The notes beneath the pieces were generated by a model that was given only the letters and a program-made list of their open reading frames with translations, searched no databases and had not been told where the DNA came from. Positions 23,047 to 31,421 of a stretch of DNA of 35,187 bases are shown one piece after another. The DNA is from Aestuariivirga sp. (GTDB lineage Bacteria > Pseudomonadota > Alphaproteobacteria > Rhizobiales > Aestuariivirgaceae). Position 1 is the first letter of the stretch; every line of letters begins with the position of its first letter. The DNA is taken from the NCBI GenBank assembly GCA_030680855.1, contig JAUXUN010000013.1, forward strand, positions 1 to 35,187, given 5' to 3'. A program made the position numbers and the translations under genes.

Positions 23047-26000
23047 ATGCGCTTCATCGAAAACGGCCCAAATATTCCCGATGAACTACTTGAAGCCCGA
23101 GACAAGGGTGAAGTGATCTTTATCTGCGGAGCTGGAATTTCTATCCCAGCAGGCCTCCCTAGCTTTGCTGCTCTGGCAAAAGGCGTTGTCTCTGACCTAG
23201 GCGTTTCTAAGGGCCACCGAGCTCACCTACTGTTGGATCGAGCACTCAACGCGGACGAAGACGACTACACGCCGCCAATGGATCAAATTTTCAACCTACT
23301 TAAGAAAGATTACGGGGCTTTGGTACAACAAGCGGTCTTCAAAAGGCTTAGCATGCCGAAAGGGGCATCACTCATACACCACAAGACGATCCTCGACTTG
23401 TCAGCAGACGTAAATGGCAATCCCAGACTTATCACCACGAACTTTGATCTATTGTTCGAAGGAGCAAGAAAGAGAATTAAGAAATATGTTGCCCCTGAAC
23501 TTCCTGACTTCACTGCCGTTCAGAAGTTCGAAGGCATCGTCTATCTCCATGGGAGGCTACCCACAAAGGGATCAGCTGTTTTGGGTGAATCATCCATTAT
23601 CCTAAGTTCTTCCGATTTTGGCCGCGCATACCTTTCTCAAGGCTGGGCGGCAAGATTTATACGGGACCTATTGCAACGCTATACAGTTGTGCTGCTCGGA
23701 TACTCGGCGACTGATCCACCAATTAGATACTTGCTCGAAGGATTGGAAACTCCAGGATTTGATTACCGCCACAGAATTTTTACGTTTGACAGCGGTACAC
23801 CAAAGGAAGTCGACGCAAGATGGCGGGACCGGAATGTAAGAGGGATCGCATACACAAACAAAGATGAAAATCATGAAGCGCTTTGGAAATCACTTCATGC
23901 CTGGGCGGACAGAGCAAAAGACCCTTCAGCCTGGAGAAAATCGATTATTGAGCTCTCCCAAAAAGGTCCGGCCAATCTTTCCGCCTTTGAGCGAGGTCAA
24001 GTAGTCTCGTTGGTCAGTTCTCCAGAGGGCGCAAAAGCCTTTGCTGAAGCGGCGAACCCTCCACCACCAGAGTGGATATGTGTATTTGACTACAATCTTC
24101 GCTATGCCGAACCTTACAAAGGTTCAGAATTTAGAGAGAAAAAACCTCCCTTTGATCCATTGGCAGTATTTGGACTGGACAATGATCCACCTCGCCCAGA
24201 CAAAGATGAATCAAAAAACAATAAGCAAGATGTTCAGCAAAGGGGAATTGATGTCCTTGCAGCTCTTCCTAATGAGGAAGTGCGATTGGGAAGGAAGCGA
24301 ATTTCAAATATCTCTCTGCGTCAATCAGATCAACTTCCTCCGCGTATATTTTACCTTTTGCGATGGATCGCGAAGCATACGCCGTCTCCCGCAATCGCAT
24401 GGTGGGCCGGCAGACAGCGATCATTGCATAGCGAGGCCATAAATCAAATAAAATGGCAATTGCGGAACACAAACACAAATGTGCTTCCAACTGTCCGGCA
24501 GGCCTGGGATTGGCTGATTGAAGTATTCGACGGCCGGGACGAGGACGCCTTTGAGCATAACTCTTTTGATCTAAAGGCAAAGCTTAATCGCTCCGGGTGG
24601 TCACCTTCATTTATGCGCGATTTGGGAATATTTCTTACACCTAGACTAACCACAAAAAGTTCAATCTTTTCAACTCCTGCCCCATATTTCCCTAAAGACG
24701 AGGACCTGAAGATTCGCGACATTGTTTGGTTAGAAGTTTCGTTTCCAACTTGGAACGGCGAAGTACTGGATGTTCCTGACGACCACTTGGCATCTGTTTT
24801 TAGATTAGCGAGAAGAGGGTTGGAACGCGCATCCAGCCTGATGAAAGAAGTCAGCCAGTACCAATCGCACACGCCTACCTTTTACCCTGAAGACAAGCCT
24901 GGCAATATCTATCATGATGACGATGACACTTTTTTTCTTTGGGTTGGGAAGCTTTTCGATCGACTGTCAAAAGTGAATCCAGCCATTGCAGGTTCCGATT
25001 TTTCTCAATGGCCCAAGGAAGACAAGTATCATTTTGATAAGTTGAAACTCTTTGCCCTAGCGACCAAGGAAGTTTTTCAACCGGAATTCGTCGCAAATCA
25101 TCTTTTGACAATTAACCGCGAAATTTTTTGGCAATCTGACCACCGGCGCGAGCTTTTGATTCTTCTTCAGCGAAGATGGCTCGATCTTATTGACTCAGAC
25201 AAAGAAGCCATAGTCAGGAGGATACTTGAAGGTCCGGAGACTTGGAAAAATGAGGCAAAGGATGACTATCGACGTCGCAAAGCTCAAGGGCCTCTCACAA
25301 TTCTGAGTTGGTTACGAGAAAATGGGTGTGACTTACCTAAATTTGTAGAGCCAGCATTGATTGAACTCCAAAGGGACGTTCCAGATTGGAAGTCAAATTG
25401 GACCAAGTTTGCGGCAGATAGTTTTGAAGGACGCACAAGTTGGGTGGGGGAAAACACTGACTTCGAACCGCTGACATCAGTGAACTTGGCCGAAGTTGTC
25501 GATCTATCGAAGAAGCATTCCAAACGACCGTTTTCTGAATTTACAGAGTATAGGCCTTTCAAAGGATTGCTTTTAGCACAGCCATTTCGAGCAGTTTCGG
25601 CGTTGACATACGAAAGCAGACAAGAATCGTTCCCTGTCGAATTCTGGCGTGAAGCGATTTCTTCCTGGCCTGACAATACGAGCGCCCGTTTGCGCTTGTT
25701 CTTTGCACAGCATCTAAGTCGCTTGCCACACGATACATTCAATGAACTCCGCTATTACATACCGTCGTGGGCAAGGAAATATTTGCCGGAACTGGCTAAA
25801 CACGATCAAAAGCTGGTTATTGAGATTTGGGACCGGATACTCGACATCTTTATCCAATTAGGTCCCGAAGCCACACAGAGTGGAATTGGCGAGAGCTCTA
25901 TTGGAGGAAAGAAAGTCGAAAGATCACGACGAACATTTTTCTTCTCTCACGGCCCAATTGGGGAACTTGCCGAAACGCTTTTTGCCATACTTAACGATCT

Positions 26001-26880
26001 GAGCCTGCCAAAATCCGCTGGCATACCTGAAGCCCTAAAGACAAGAATAGAGAAGCTATGGACAGTACCCGGTGAAGGAGCGGATCAAGCACTCTCAAAT
26101 ACTGGAATTCGTTTGCTTTGGCTGGATTACCTCGATCCTAATTGGGCTGAGAGAAAGCTAGTGCCATTATTTTCAATGGACAATCCAAGCGCAGAACCGG
26201 TGTGGAGCGGATTCATGTTTCAAAATAACTTTCCGCGCAAAGACTTGTTCCGGCAGCTACGGCCAGACTTTATCAAGCTAAGTACCAAGCTAGACGAATG
26301 GAATTGGGGCGATGAAGACGAAAGGAAGTACGGATCTTTTGTTGTCGTAGCTTGTTATTGGAATTTATCCAATGACAGCTATCTCAATTGGGAAGTTACC
26401 AGACAAATTCTTAAGGACATAGATGACGATGGAAGGCAGCAAGCAATCCATACAGTTTCCGATATTGTGACAAAACCTGACGGGTGGAATAAATTTGGCA
26501 AACAGTTTTTCAAAAAGGCATGGCCTCAAGAAGTGTCATTCCAGACAAGTGGAACCTCCTACGCATTGGTGGCGCTTGCTGAAAAAGCAGATGATCATTT
26601 TCCGGATGTTGTAAAATCAATCATCGAGTTTGTTTACCCAATGGAGCACCCAGATATGTTCATTTTCAAGATGAAAAAGGGTAATGAAGAAGAAGGAACG
26701 CAACTCGCGACCAGATTTCCGAGTGATGTTCTCGCGCTAGCAGACAGGATTATTCCAGTTGATCAGCAGTACCCTCCCTACGATCTCTCCAACGTATTGA
26801 ATTTGATCGCAGACTCCGAGCCAACCCTTCGCCAAGATATGAGGTGGCTCCGTTTGCGCAGGCTCGCAGACGTTGGCTGA
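23047..26880 (+). CDS. SIR2-domain antiviral protein (DSR1/SIR2-DUF4020-like), AT-rich island
   Basis: Very large protein of 1277 residues (ATG at 23047; a TTG at 23026 is also in frame). The N-terminal 240 residues are a SIR2-like NADase: GAGISIPAGLPSF (28-40), TTNFD with Asn132, YLHGR with His168, SSSDFGRAYL, and LLGYSATDPPIRYLL (216-230). Asn132 and His168 correspond in position and spacing to the catalytic Asn133 and His171 of the phage-defence sirtuin DSR2. The remaining 1000 residues are helical, without transmembrane segments or repeats I can name; the C-terminus resembles DUF4020 (from memory). Such proteins deplete NAD+ on sensing a phage and abort infection. The gene is clearly more AT-rich than its neighbours, a sign of transfer. 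No partner gene is adjacent, so it probably acts alone. Confidence 0.87.
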   Translation: MRFIENGPNIPDELLEARDKGEVIFICGAGISIPAGLPSFAALAKGVVSDLGVSKGHRAHLLLDRALNADEDDYTPPMDQIFNLLKKDYGALVQQAVFKRLSMPKGASLIHHKTILDLSADVNGNPRLITTNFDLLFEGARKRIKKYVAPELPDFTAVQKFEGIVYLHGRLPTKGSAVLGESSIILSSSDFGRAYLSQGWAARFIRDLLQRYTVVLLGYSATDPPIRYLLEGLETPGFDYRHRIFTFDSGTPKEVDARWRDRNVRGIAYTNKDENHEALWKSLHAWADRAKDPSAWRKSIIELSQKGPANLSAFERGQVVSLVSSPEGAKAFAEAANPPPPEWICVFDYNLRYAEPYKGSEFREKKPPFDPLAVFGLDNDPPRPDKDESKNNKQDVQQRGIDVLAALPNEEVRLGRKRISNISLRQSDQLPPRIFYLLRWIAKHTPSPAIAWWAGRQRSLHSEAINQIKWQLRNTNTNVLPTVRQAWDWLIEVFDGRDEDAFEHNSFDLKAKLNRSGWSPSFMRDLGIFLTPRLTTKSSIFSTPAPYFPKDEDLKIRDIVWLEVSFPTWNGEVLDVPDDHLASVFRLARRGLERASSLMKEVSQYQSHTPTFYPEDKPGNIYHDDDDTFFLWVGKLFDRLSKVNPAIAGSDFSQWPKEDKYHFDKLKLFALATKEVFQPEFVANHLLTINREIFWQSDHRRELLILLQRRWLDLIDSDKEAIVRRILEGPETWKNEAKDDYRRRKAQGPLTILSWLRENGCDLPKFVEPALIELQRDVPDWKSNWTKFAADSFEGRTSWVGENTDFEPLTSVNLAEVVDLSKKHSKRPFSEFTEYRPFKGLLLAQPFRAVSALTYESRQESFPVEFWREAISSWPDNTSARLRLFFAQHLSRLPHDTFNELRYYIPSWARKYLPELAKHDQKLVIEIWDRILDIFIQLGPEATQSGIGESSIGGKKVERSRRTFFFSHGPIGELAETLFAILNDLSLPKSAGIPEALKTRIEKLWTVPGEGADQALSNTGIRLLWLDYLDPNWAERKLVPLFSMDNPSAEPVWSGFMFQNNFPRKDLFRQLRPDFIKLSTKLDEWNWGDEDERKYGSFVVVACYWNLSNDSYLNWEVTRQILKDIDDDGRQQAIHTVSDIVTKPDGWNKFGKQFFKKAWPQEVSFQTSGTSYALVALAEKADDHFPDVVKSIIEFVYPMEHPDMFIFKMKKGNEEEGTQLATRFPSDVLALADRIIPVDQQYPPYDLSNVLNLIADSEPTLRQDMRWLRLRRLADVG

Positions 26881-26922
26881 GTTCTAGTAGTGCTGGGCTG
26901 ACAAATGTAGCGGGCATTTAGC

Positions 26923-26995
26923 TAATTATTGACGATATTGTCAGAGAGTATATATAATTATTGACATAGTATCAATTATGTATAGTTATATATTT
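26923..26995 (+). promoter_or_regulatory. AT-rich promoter/operator region with repeated motif upstream of the mobile mystery pair
   Basis: The 11-mer taattattgac occurs twice in direct orientation (26923-26933 and 26955-26965), 32 bases apart, about three helical turns. Each copy is followed by an inverted partner: tgacgatattgtca at 26930-26943 and ttgacatagtatcaa at 26961-26975. The second contains a consensus -35 hexamer TTGACA (26961-26966); the -10 is not clear (tatagt or ttatat). The likely ligand is the XRE regulator encoded just downstream, as autorepressor. Confidence 0.5.
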
Positions 26996-27030
26996 ACAAA
27001 TATGCGTAGTCGTCAACTTATGGATAAACA

Positions 27031-27501
27031 ATGAACATTCAAAACACCATTCTCCAGCAATATCAACGCTTTGTTGATCGCGCCAGCTTCAGCAGTGCCG
27101 CCCTCACCCTGCCCCCTGAAGGCTGGTTGCGGACGATGCGCAAGGCTCTTGGCATGTCTGGCGCCCAGCTTGCCCGCAAGATGGGCGTCAGCCGGGCGCT
27201 TGTCTCCCAAGCCGAAAGCAACGAGGTTTCCGGCAACGTCACCATGAAAACCATGCAGACGATGGCGGAAGCCATGGGCTGCCGCTTTGTCTATGCGGTG
27301 CTGCCGCCAAAGGGCAAGGAAACCGAGGACGTCATTTTTGCCCAAGCCATGAAGCAGATGCGAAAAGTGGCCGAACAGGCAAACACGCAGATGGCATTGG
27401 AAAACCAGAGCGTCCCCCCAGGCCCCAGCGAGGACCAACTGCAGCGCCTGGCGCGGCGCCTCGCCAGCGAAATGGCTCCCGGATTTTGGAATGACAAATG
27501 A
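27031..27501 (+). CDS. Mobile mystery protein A (XRE-family regulator)
   Basis: DNA-binding protein of 156 residues. The helix-turn-helix lies in GWLRTMRKALGMSGAQLARKMGVSRALVSQAESNEVSGNVTMKTMQTMAEAMGCRFVYAVLP (about residues 31-90), a near-canonical match to mobile mystery protein A (TIGR02612), which is nearly always encoded next to a Fic-domain partner and is often found on mobile DNA. A Gln/Arg-rich tail follows. It probably represses its own operon, in the way of an antitoxin or regulator. The stop overlaps the ATG of the Fic gene (ATGA), giving translational coupling. Confidence 0.88.
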   Translation: MNIQNTILQQYQRFVDRASFSSAALTLPPEGWLRTMRKALGMSGAQLARKMGVSRALVSQAESNEVSGNVTMKTMQTMAEAMGCRFVYAVLPPKGKETEDVIFAQAMKQMRKVAEQANTQMALENQSVPPGPSEDQLQRLARRLASEMAPGFWNDK

Positions 27502-28097
27502 CGTTTGTCATGTCCTCTCCCGAAGGGGCCACGCCGCTTGATCCCAACGAGCGTGATGGCTTGAAGCACCGGCACATCACCACGCAGGGTGAACTCAACG
27601 AGCTTGAACAGGCAAACATCATTGCGGGTCTTCACTGGCTAAGGCGCCTGCGAAGGCCCGACGTTTTGAGCGATGCCTTTGCGCTTCAGCTTCACAAGCG
27701 GCTGTTCGGCGACGTGTGGGATTGGGGCGGCAAACTGCGCCAGACCGGAAAAAACATCGGCATTGATCCCATTCACATCGCGGTTCAATTGCGGGCTTGC
27801 ATTGACGATGCGCGCTTTTGGCTTGAGCATGAAACCTGTTCGCCGATGGAAGCCGCACTCAGGTTTCACCACCGGCTGACGGTCATCCATCCCTTTCCGA
27901 ATGGCAACGGCAGGCACGCACGGATCATGGCCGATGCATTGCTTGGGAAAGTTTACGGCGTGGCTCCCATTGATTGGGCAGGCGGCGAGGCTTTGCAAAA
28001 CAACAGCGAGCGCCGAACGAACTATATCAACGCCCTGCGCGCGGCTGACCGTGGAGAGTTTGGATTACTATTCAGCTTCGCTGGAATGAATCAATAA
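27498..28097 (+). CDS. Mobile mystery protein B (Fic-domain enzyme)
   Basis: Fic-fold protein of 199 residues matching mobile mystery protein B (TIGR02613). The catalytic loop HPFPNGNGRHAR (131-142) has His131, the phosphate-binding GNG and the final Arg, so it should be an active nucleotidyl (AMP) transferase. Upstream helices include LNELEQANIIAGLHWLRR and GDVWDWGGKLR(Q)TGKNIGI, typical of this subgroup. Together with the XRE gene it forms a compact two-gene unit that may behave as a toxin-antitoxin or defence module; this is inferred, since the family has no agreed function. GC content matches the host better than the upstream promoter does. Confidence 0.9.
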   Translation: MTFVMSSPEGATPLDPNERDGLKHRHITTQGELNELEQANIIAGLHWLRRLRRPDVLSDAFALQLHKRLFGDVWDWGGKLRQTGKNIGIDPIHIAVQLRACIDDARFWLEHETCSPMEAALRFHHRLTVIHPFPNGNGRHARIMADALLGKVYGVAPIDWAGGEALQNNSERRTNYINALRAADRGEFGLLFSFAGMNQ

Positions 28098-28167
28098 TTC
28101 AAACCGGGAACCTTTTGCTCCCTGCGGCGTTCCCGACTCTTGAACCCCGTGGTAAAAGGAGTCCCCC

Positions 28168-28413
28168 ATGAACGCGCCATTCACATTGGATGACCTGGCC
28201 AGCCGCAACATGAACCCCGAGAAGCTGGAAACCCTGCGCCGTGTATTTGATACAGTGTGCGAGGAAGCGGCCATTCCGGAGAGCGCCAAGAGCGAGCGCA
28301 ATGAGCTGGCCGAAAAGCTTCTCACCGCCGGGGTGACAGTGGGTGACACCCCCGAATATGAAACCCTGCTGATGACCTACGCCCGCCGCGTGGTAACCCA
28401 TTATCGCCGCTAA
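28168..28413 (+). CDS. Small hypothetical protein
   Basis: Cytosolic protein of 81 residues, not recognised. An excellent ribosome site (aaaggag at 28156-28162) precedes the ATG, which makes it a convincing gene. Charged and helical: LDDLASRNMNPEKLETLRRVFDTVCEE, then SERNELAEKLL and YETLLMTYARRVVTHYRR. No catalytic motif is visible. It stands alone between the Fic gene and the receiver protein, in a stretch with core-like base composition. Confidence 0.7.
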   Translation: MNAPFTLDDLASRNMNPEKLETLRRVFDTVCEEAAIPESAKSERNELAEKLLTAGVTVGDTPEYETLLMTYARRVVTHYRR

Positions 28414-28414
28414 G

Positions 28415-28443
28415 ATTGACCCGTGAAAAAAATTCACGTCAAT
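28415..28443. terminator. Inverted repeat after the small hypothetical gene
   Basis: The arms attgac-cc-gtgaa and ttcacgtcaat are complementary apart from a two-base bulge, around an A-rich loop. The hairpin begins 2 bases after the stop codon. There is only a short T stretch after it (aattt), so termination would be weak. Confidence 0.45.
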
Positions 28444-28504
28444 TTGAAGACTCGCTCATTGATTCTGGAGTAATATCAGCCCCAGCAGGCAAGGGAAATG
28501 TTAC

Positions 28505-28897
28505 ATGGAAGAACAGCAATTGCCATCAACGGGAGCCAAGCGCCGGGTCGTCATCATCGACGATGAGGCCGCCTTTGCCGAGACCCTGACGAAAATTGTG
28601 AAAAGTTTCGGCTTTGACGTCACGGTTTCGACTGACGCACGGTCGAGCTACACCTTTGAGCTCAAAACTTCCGATGTCGTTTTTGTGGACGTGCTGATGC
28701 CCAATGTAACAGGGCTTCAGGTCCTGGAAAAACTGGCGCAGCAAAAAGCCAGATCCTCCGTGGTCCTGATGAGCGGAAATCTGGAACGTCTCGAGGAAGC
28801 CGAGAAGCTGGCGCGGAAACTGGACTTGAATCTCGTTGGCTCCCTGGCAAAGCCCTTCCGCGTTGAAGACGTGAAGGACGTGCTCCTGGGAGCTTGA
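28505..28897 (+). CDS. Stand-alone response-regulator receiver protein
   Basis: CheY-like single-domain protein of 130 residues. Acidic pair Asp19-Asp20 in VVIIDDE, phospho-acceptor Asp62 in VFVDVLMP, switch Ser90 in LMSGN, and Lys116 in LAKPF, all in place. No output domain and no histidine kinase in the window, so it is an orphan that should relay or compete for phosphoryl groups in a pathway encoded elsewhere. An aaggga site lies 8 bases before the ATG. Converges with the RidA gene. Confidence 0.9.
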   Translation: MEEQQLPSTGAKRRVVIIDDEAAFAETLTKIVKSFGFDVTVSTDARSSYTFELKTSDVVFVDVLMPNVTGLQVLEKLAQQKARSSVVLMSGNLERLEEAEKLARKLDLNLVGSLAKPFRVEDVKDVLLGA

Positions 28898-28902
28898 GGC
28901 GC

Positions 28903-29289
28903 TCACTTCGGATCGTAAGCCACAACCTCGATCTCCACCTTGCAGTCCACCATCATGTCGGCCCGCACGCAGGATCGCGCCGGCAACGCCGCGCCGAAAT
29001 ATTCCAGATAGACCTTGTTGAAGGGCCAGAAGTCGCGCGCGTCGGCGAGCCACACGGTGGCCTTCACCACGTGTTCGAGGCCAAGGCCCAGCGATTGCAG
29101 GATGGCCCTGACGTTCTCGATGGTCTGCCGCGTTTGCGTTGTGATATTGCCGTCAACAATCTCGCCGTCCGCCCCCATCGGCACCTGGCCTGAGACAAAG
29201 ATGAAATCTCCCGCCCGCACCGCCTTGGTGAAGGGCAGGCTGCGGCCGCCGGGGCCGGTGGGCGCTGCGCCAAATCTTTCAATCGTCAT
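28903..29289 (-). CDS. RidA-family enamine/imine deaminase
   Basis: Small trimeric protein of 128 residues in the YjgF/YER057c/UK114 family, which hydrolyses reactive enamine and imine intermediates of amino-acid metabolism. Family features are FIFVSGQVPMGADGEIV, QTRQTIENVRAIL, VVKATVWLAD and ARSCVRADMMVDCKVEIEVVAY, in which the Arg near the C-terminus binds the substrate carboxylate. Of three consecutive possible starts I prefer the ATG at 29289, five bases after aggag. Last gene of the amino-acid transporter operon, 12 bases after the ATPase gene, suggesting a role in using the imported compound. Confidence 0.9.
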   Translation of the reverse strand: MTIERFGAAPTGPGGRSLPFTKAVRAGDFIFVSGQVPMGADGEIVDGNITTQTRQTIENVRAILQSLGLGLEHVVKATVWLADARDFWPFNKVYLEYFGAALPARSCVRADMMVDCKVEIEVVAYDPK

Positions 29290-29301
29290 CATCACTCCTG
29301 T

Positions 29302-30063
29302 TCACATGTTGGCGCGCTTGAGAAATTCCTTCAGCCGCGCATTCTTCGGATTGCGGAACAGCTTGGCCGAAGGCCCCTGCTCCGCGATGAGGCCGCCATC
29401 CATGAAAATGGTGCGGTGGGCCACGTCCCTGGCAAAACGCATCTCATGGGTGACGATCAGCATGGTGGTGCCCTCCTTCGCCAGCAGCTTGATGGTGTTG
29501 AGCACTTCGCCCACCAGTTCCGGATCAAGCGCCGAGGTAATTTCATCAAGCAGTACCAGCTTGGGATCCATCGCCAGCGCGCGGGCTATGGCAACGCGCT
29601 GCTGCTGCCCGCCTGACAATTGGCTGGGAAGATGGGTGGCGCGGTCATCAAGCCCGACGCGGGCCAGCCAGCTCATGGCAAGCTGCTGGGCCTCGCGCTT
29701 GGCCATATGCCGGACCTTCGTCAACCCAAGCATGACATTGCCAAGTGCGGTGAGGTGCGGAAACAGGTTGAAGCTCTGGAACACCATGCCGGTCATGGCC
29801 CGCTGGCGGGCAAGTTCGCGCTCGCCAAGCCGGCGGCGGGCGCTGCCCGCACCCGTGTAGCCGATGGCCACGCCGTCGAGCACAATTTCTCCGCCGTTGA
29901 AATCCTCCAGCAGGTTGACACAGCGCAAAAGCGTGGTTTTGCCGGAACCGCTGGCGCCGATAATTGACACCACCTCGCCCTTGTTCACCTCAAGGTCAAC
30001 GCCTTTAAGGATTTCCACCGGCCCGAAGTTCTTGGTGAGGCCGCGTATGGCGAGAAGTGTCAT
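29302..30063 (-). CDS. Polar amino-acid ABC transporter ATPase
   Basis: Cytosolic nucleotide-binding subunit of 253 residues, GlnQ/HisP-type. Walker A is GASGSGKT (36-43), the signature LSGGQQQR, Walker B LVLLDEITSALDPE, and the switch His is in VTHEMRFARDV. Ile stands where most relatives have Pro (DEPTSALDPE). The start is the ATG at 30063, with gaggg close by; a longer frame to 30099 is less likely. It lies 7 bases after the second permease and powers the transporter encoded upstream. Confidence 0.94.
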   Translation of the reverse strand: MTLLAIRGLTKNFGPVEILKGVDLEVNKGEVVSIIGASGSGKTTLLRCVNLLEDFNGGEIVLDGVAIGYTGAGSARRRLGERELARQRAMTGMVFQSFNLFPHLTALGNVMLGLTKVRHMAKREAQQLAMSWLARVGLDDRATHLPSQLSGGQQQRVAIARALAMDPKLVLLDEITSALDPELVGEVLNTIKLLAKEGTTMLIVTHEMRFARDVAHRTIFMDGGLIAEQGPSAKLFRNPKNARLKEFLKRANM

Positions 30064-30070
30064 GGGCCCC

Positions 30071-30724
30071 TCACTGGAGTGCGAAACGCCTGGAGGCAAA
30101 TTTGCCCAAGCGCTCGATCACGGAATTGATGAGAAAATAGAGAAACCCACAGAGGGCATAGAATTCCAGAGTCATGAAATTGCGCCCTACAATCTCCTGG
30201 GTGCGGAGCAACAATTCGCCCGTGCCGATGACCGACAGAAGCGTCGAGGCCTTGACCAGTTCCGCTCCCGTATTGACCCACACCGGCATGATCTGCCGCA
30301 TGGCCTGGGGGATGAGCACATAGATCAGGATTTTGGGAAACGTCAGTCCGATGGCGCGGCCCGCATCAATCTGTGTGACCGGAATGGACTGCAAAGCACC
30401 ACGGATGATTTCGCCCATATGCGCCCCGCAAAAGATCGACAGCGCGAAGAGGCCGGACTCAACCGCAGTCAAATTGATCCCGGCAAAGGTCAGCAGATAG
30501 AAAGACGCGAGGATCAGCACCAGAACCGGAATGCCCCGGATGCTGTCAACCGCCGCGCGGATGGGCAGGCGCAGCGGCCACTTGCCATAGGTGAGGCCGA
30601 TGCCGGCAAGGAGGCCGATGAGGCTACCGCACAGGATGGAGGCGGCGGAGATTTCAACCGTCAGCAGCAAGCCCTGCGCCAGGGCCCAGCGGGCAATCCA
30701 TAACTCGTGGAGGAAATGTTCCAT
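30071..30724 (-). CDS. Polar amino-acid ABC transporter permease, second subunit
   Basis: Inner-membrane subunit of 217 residues with about five transmembrane helices (HisQM/GlnP family). The start is taken as the ATG at 30724 (MEHFLHELWIARWALAQG); the longer frame to 30967 overlaps the other permease gene and is not hydrophobic. The EAA-type coupling loop reads IDAGRAIGLTFPKILIYVLIPQAMRQIMP. It ends 11 bases short of the first permease's stop and pairs with it as a heterodimer. Confidence 0.92.
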   Translation of the reverse strand: MEHFLHELWIARWALAQGLLLTVEISAASILCGSLIGLLAGIGLTYGKWPLRLPIRAAVDSIRGIPVLVLILASFYLLTFAGINLTAVESGLFALSIFCGAHMGEIIRGALQSIPVTQIDAGRAIGLTFPKILIYVLIPQAMRQIMPVWVNTGAELVKASTLLSVIGTGELLLRTQEIVGRNFMTLEFYALCGFLYFLINSVIERLGKFASRRFALQ

Positions 30725-30735
30725 CTCGCCCTGCC

Positions 30736-31395
30736 TCAAAACTTCGGGAAGCGGCGTTCGAGCTGCCGCAGCCCCGCGGCAATCAGCAGGCAGGTTGCAA
30801 GATAGAGCACGCTGGCCGTGGCCCAGGCTTCCGCCACGCGGAAAGTCTCGGTGTTGAGCTTCCGCGCCTGGTAAGTCAGCTCCGGAATGGCGATCACCGC
30901 GGCAAGCGACGTATCCTTGAACAGGGAAATGAAAGTCGTGCCCAGCGCCGGCAGGCAGTTGCGCCACATGATGGGTGAGATCACGTAAAGCGCCAGTTGG
31001 AAACCAGTGAGGCCAATGGCGCGTCCGGCATCGATGACGCCGCGCGGAACGCCCGCCAGACCGGCGCGGAAAACTTCCGTCAGATAGGCCCCCGCATAGA
31101 TCGCCAGGGAAAAAACAAAACTCTCAAGCTTGCCCAGCCTGATACCGAGTTGCGGCAAGGCGAAATAGATGAACAATATGATGACGAGCAGCGGTGTGTT
31201 GCGGATCGCCGACACATAGATGCCGACGAGCCGCGACGGCAGTGGCACCTTCCCCATGGTGGCAAAGGCGCAAGCCAAGCCGATCAGCGTGCCAACAAGA
31301 ATCGCGGCGAACGCGAGAGCCAGGCCCAATGCCAGTCCGTAGAGGAAGTGATCGAAGTTGGCTTCGATCACTCCAAACTGGAAGGTGTATCCCAT
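30736..31395 (-). CDS. Polar amino-acid ABC transporter permease, first subunit
   Basis: Inner-membrane subunit of 219 residues with about five transmembrane helices. Early ALGLALAFAAILVGTLIGLA, then AIRNTPLLVIILFIYFALP, a motif common in amino-acid permeases, and coupling loop IDAGRAIGLTGFQLALYVISPIMWRNCLPA. Part of an operon with the binding protein 26 bases upstream and the second permease 11 bases downstream. Confidence 0.93.
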   Translation of the reverse strand: MGYTFQFGVIEANFDHFLYGLALGLALAFAAILVGTLIGLACAFATMGKVPLPSRLVGIYVSAIRNTPLLVIILFIYFALPQLGIRLGKLESFVFSLAIYAGAYLTEVFRAGLAGVPRGVIDAGRAIGLTGFQLALYVISPIMWRNCLPALGTTFISLFKDTSLAAVIAIPELTYQARKLNTETFRVAEAWATASVLYLATCLLIAAGLRQLERRFPKF

Positions 31396-31421
31396 GGCTC
31401 CCGCGCCCTATCGCTTGGCGG

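Noticed and set aside
22680-27030. Attachment-site repeats bordering the AT-rich island
   Set aside because: I looked for direct repeats at both sides of the SIR2 gene and saw none convincing, and no integrase or tRNA gene is near.
29864-30703. 279-codon plus-strand frame
   Set aside because: Lies across the ATPase and permease genes and has a Gln/Asp/Arg-rich composition without motifs.
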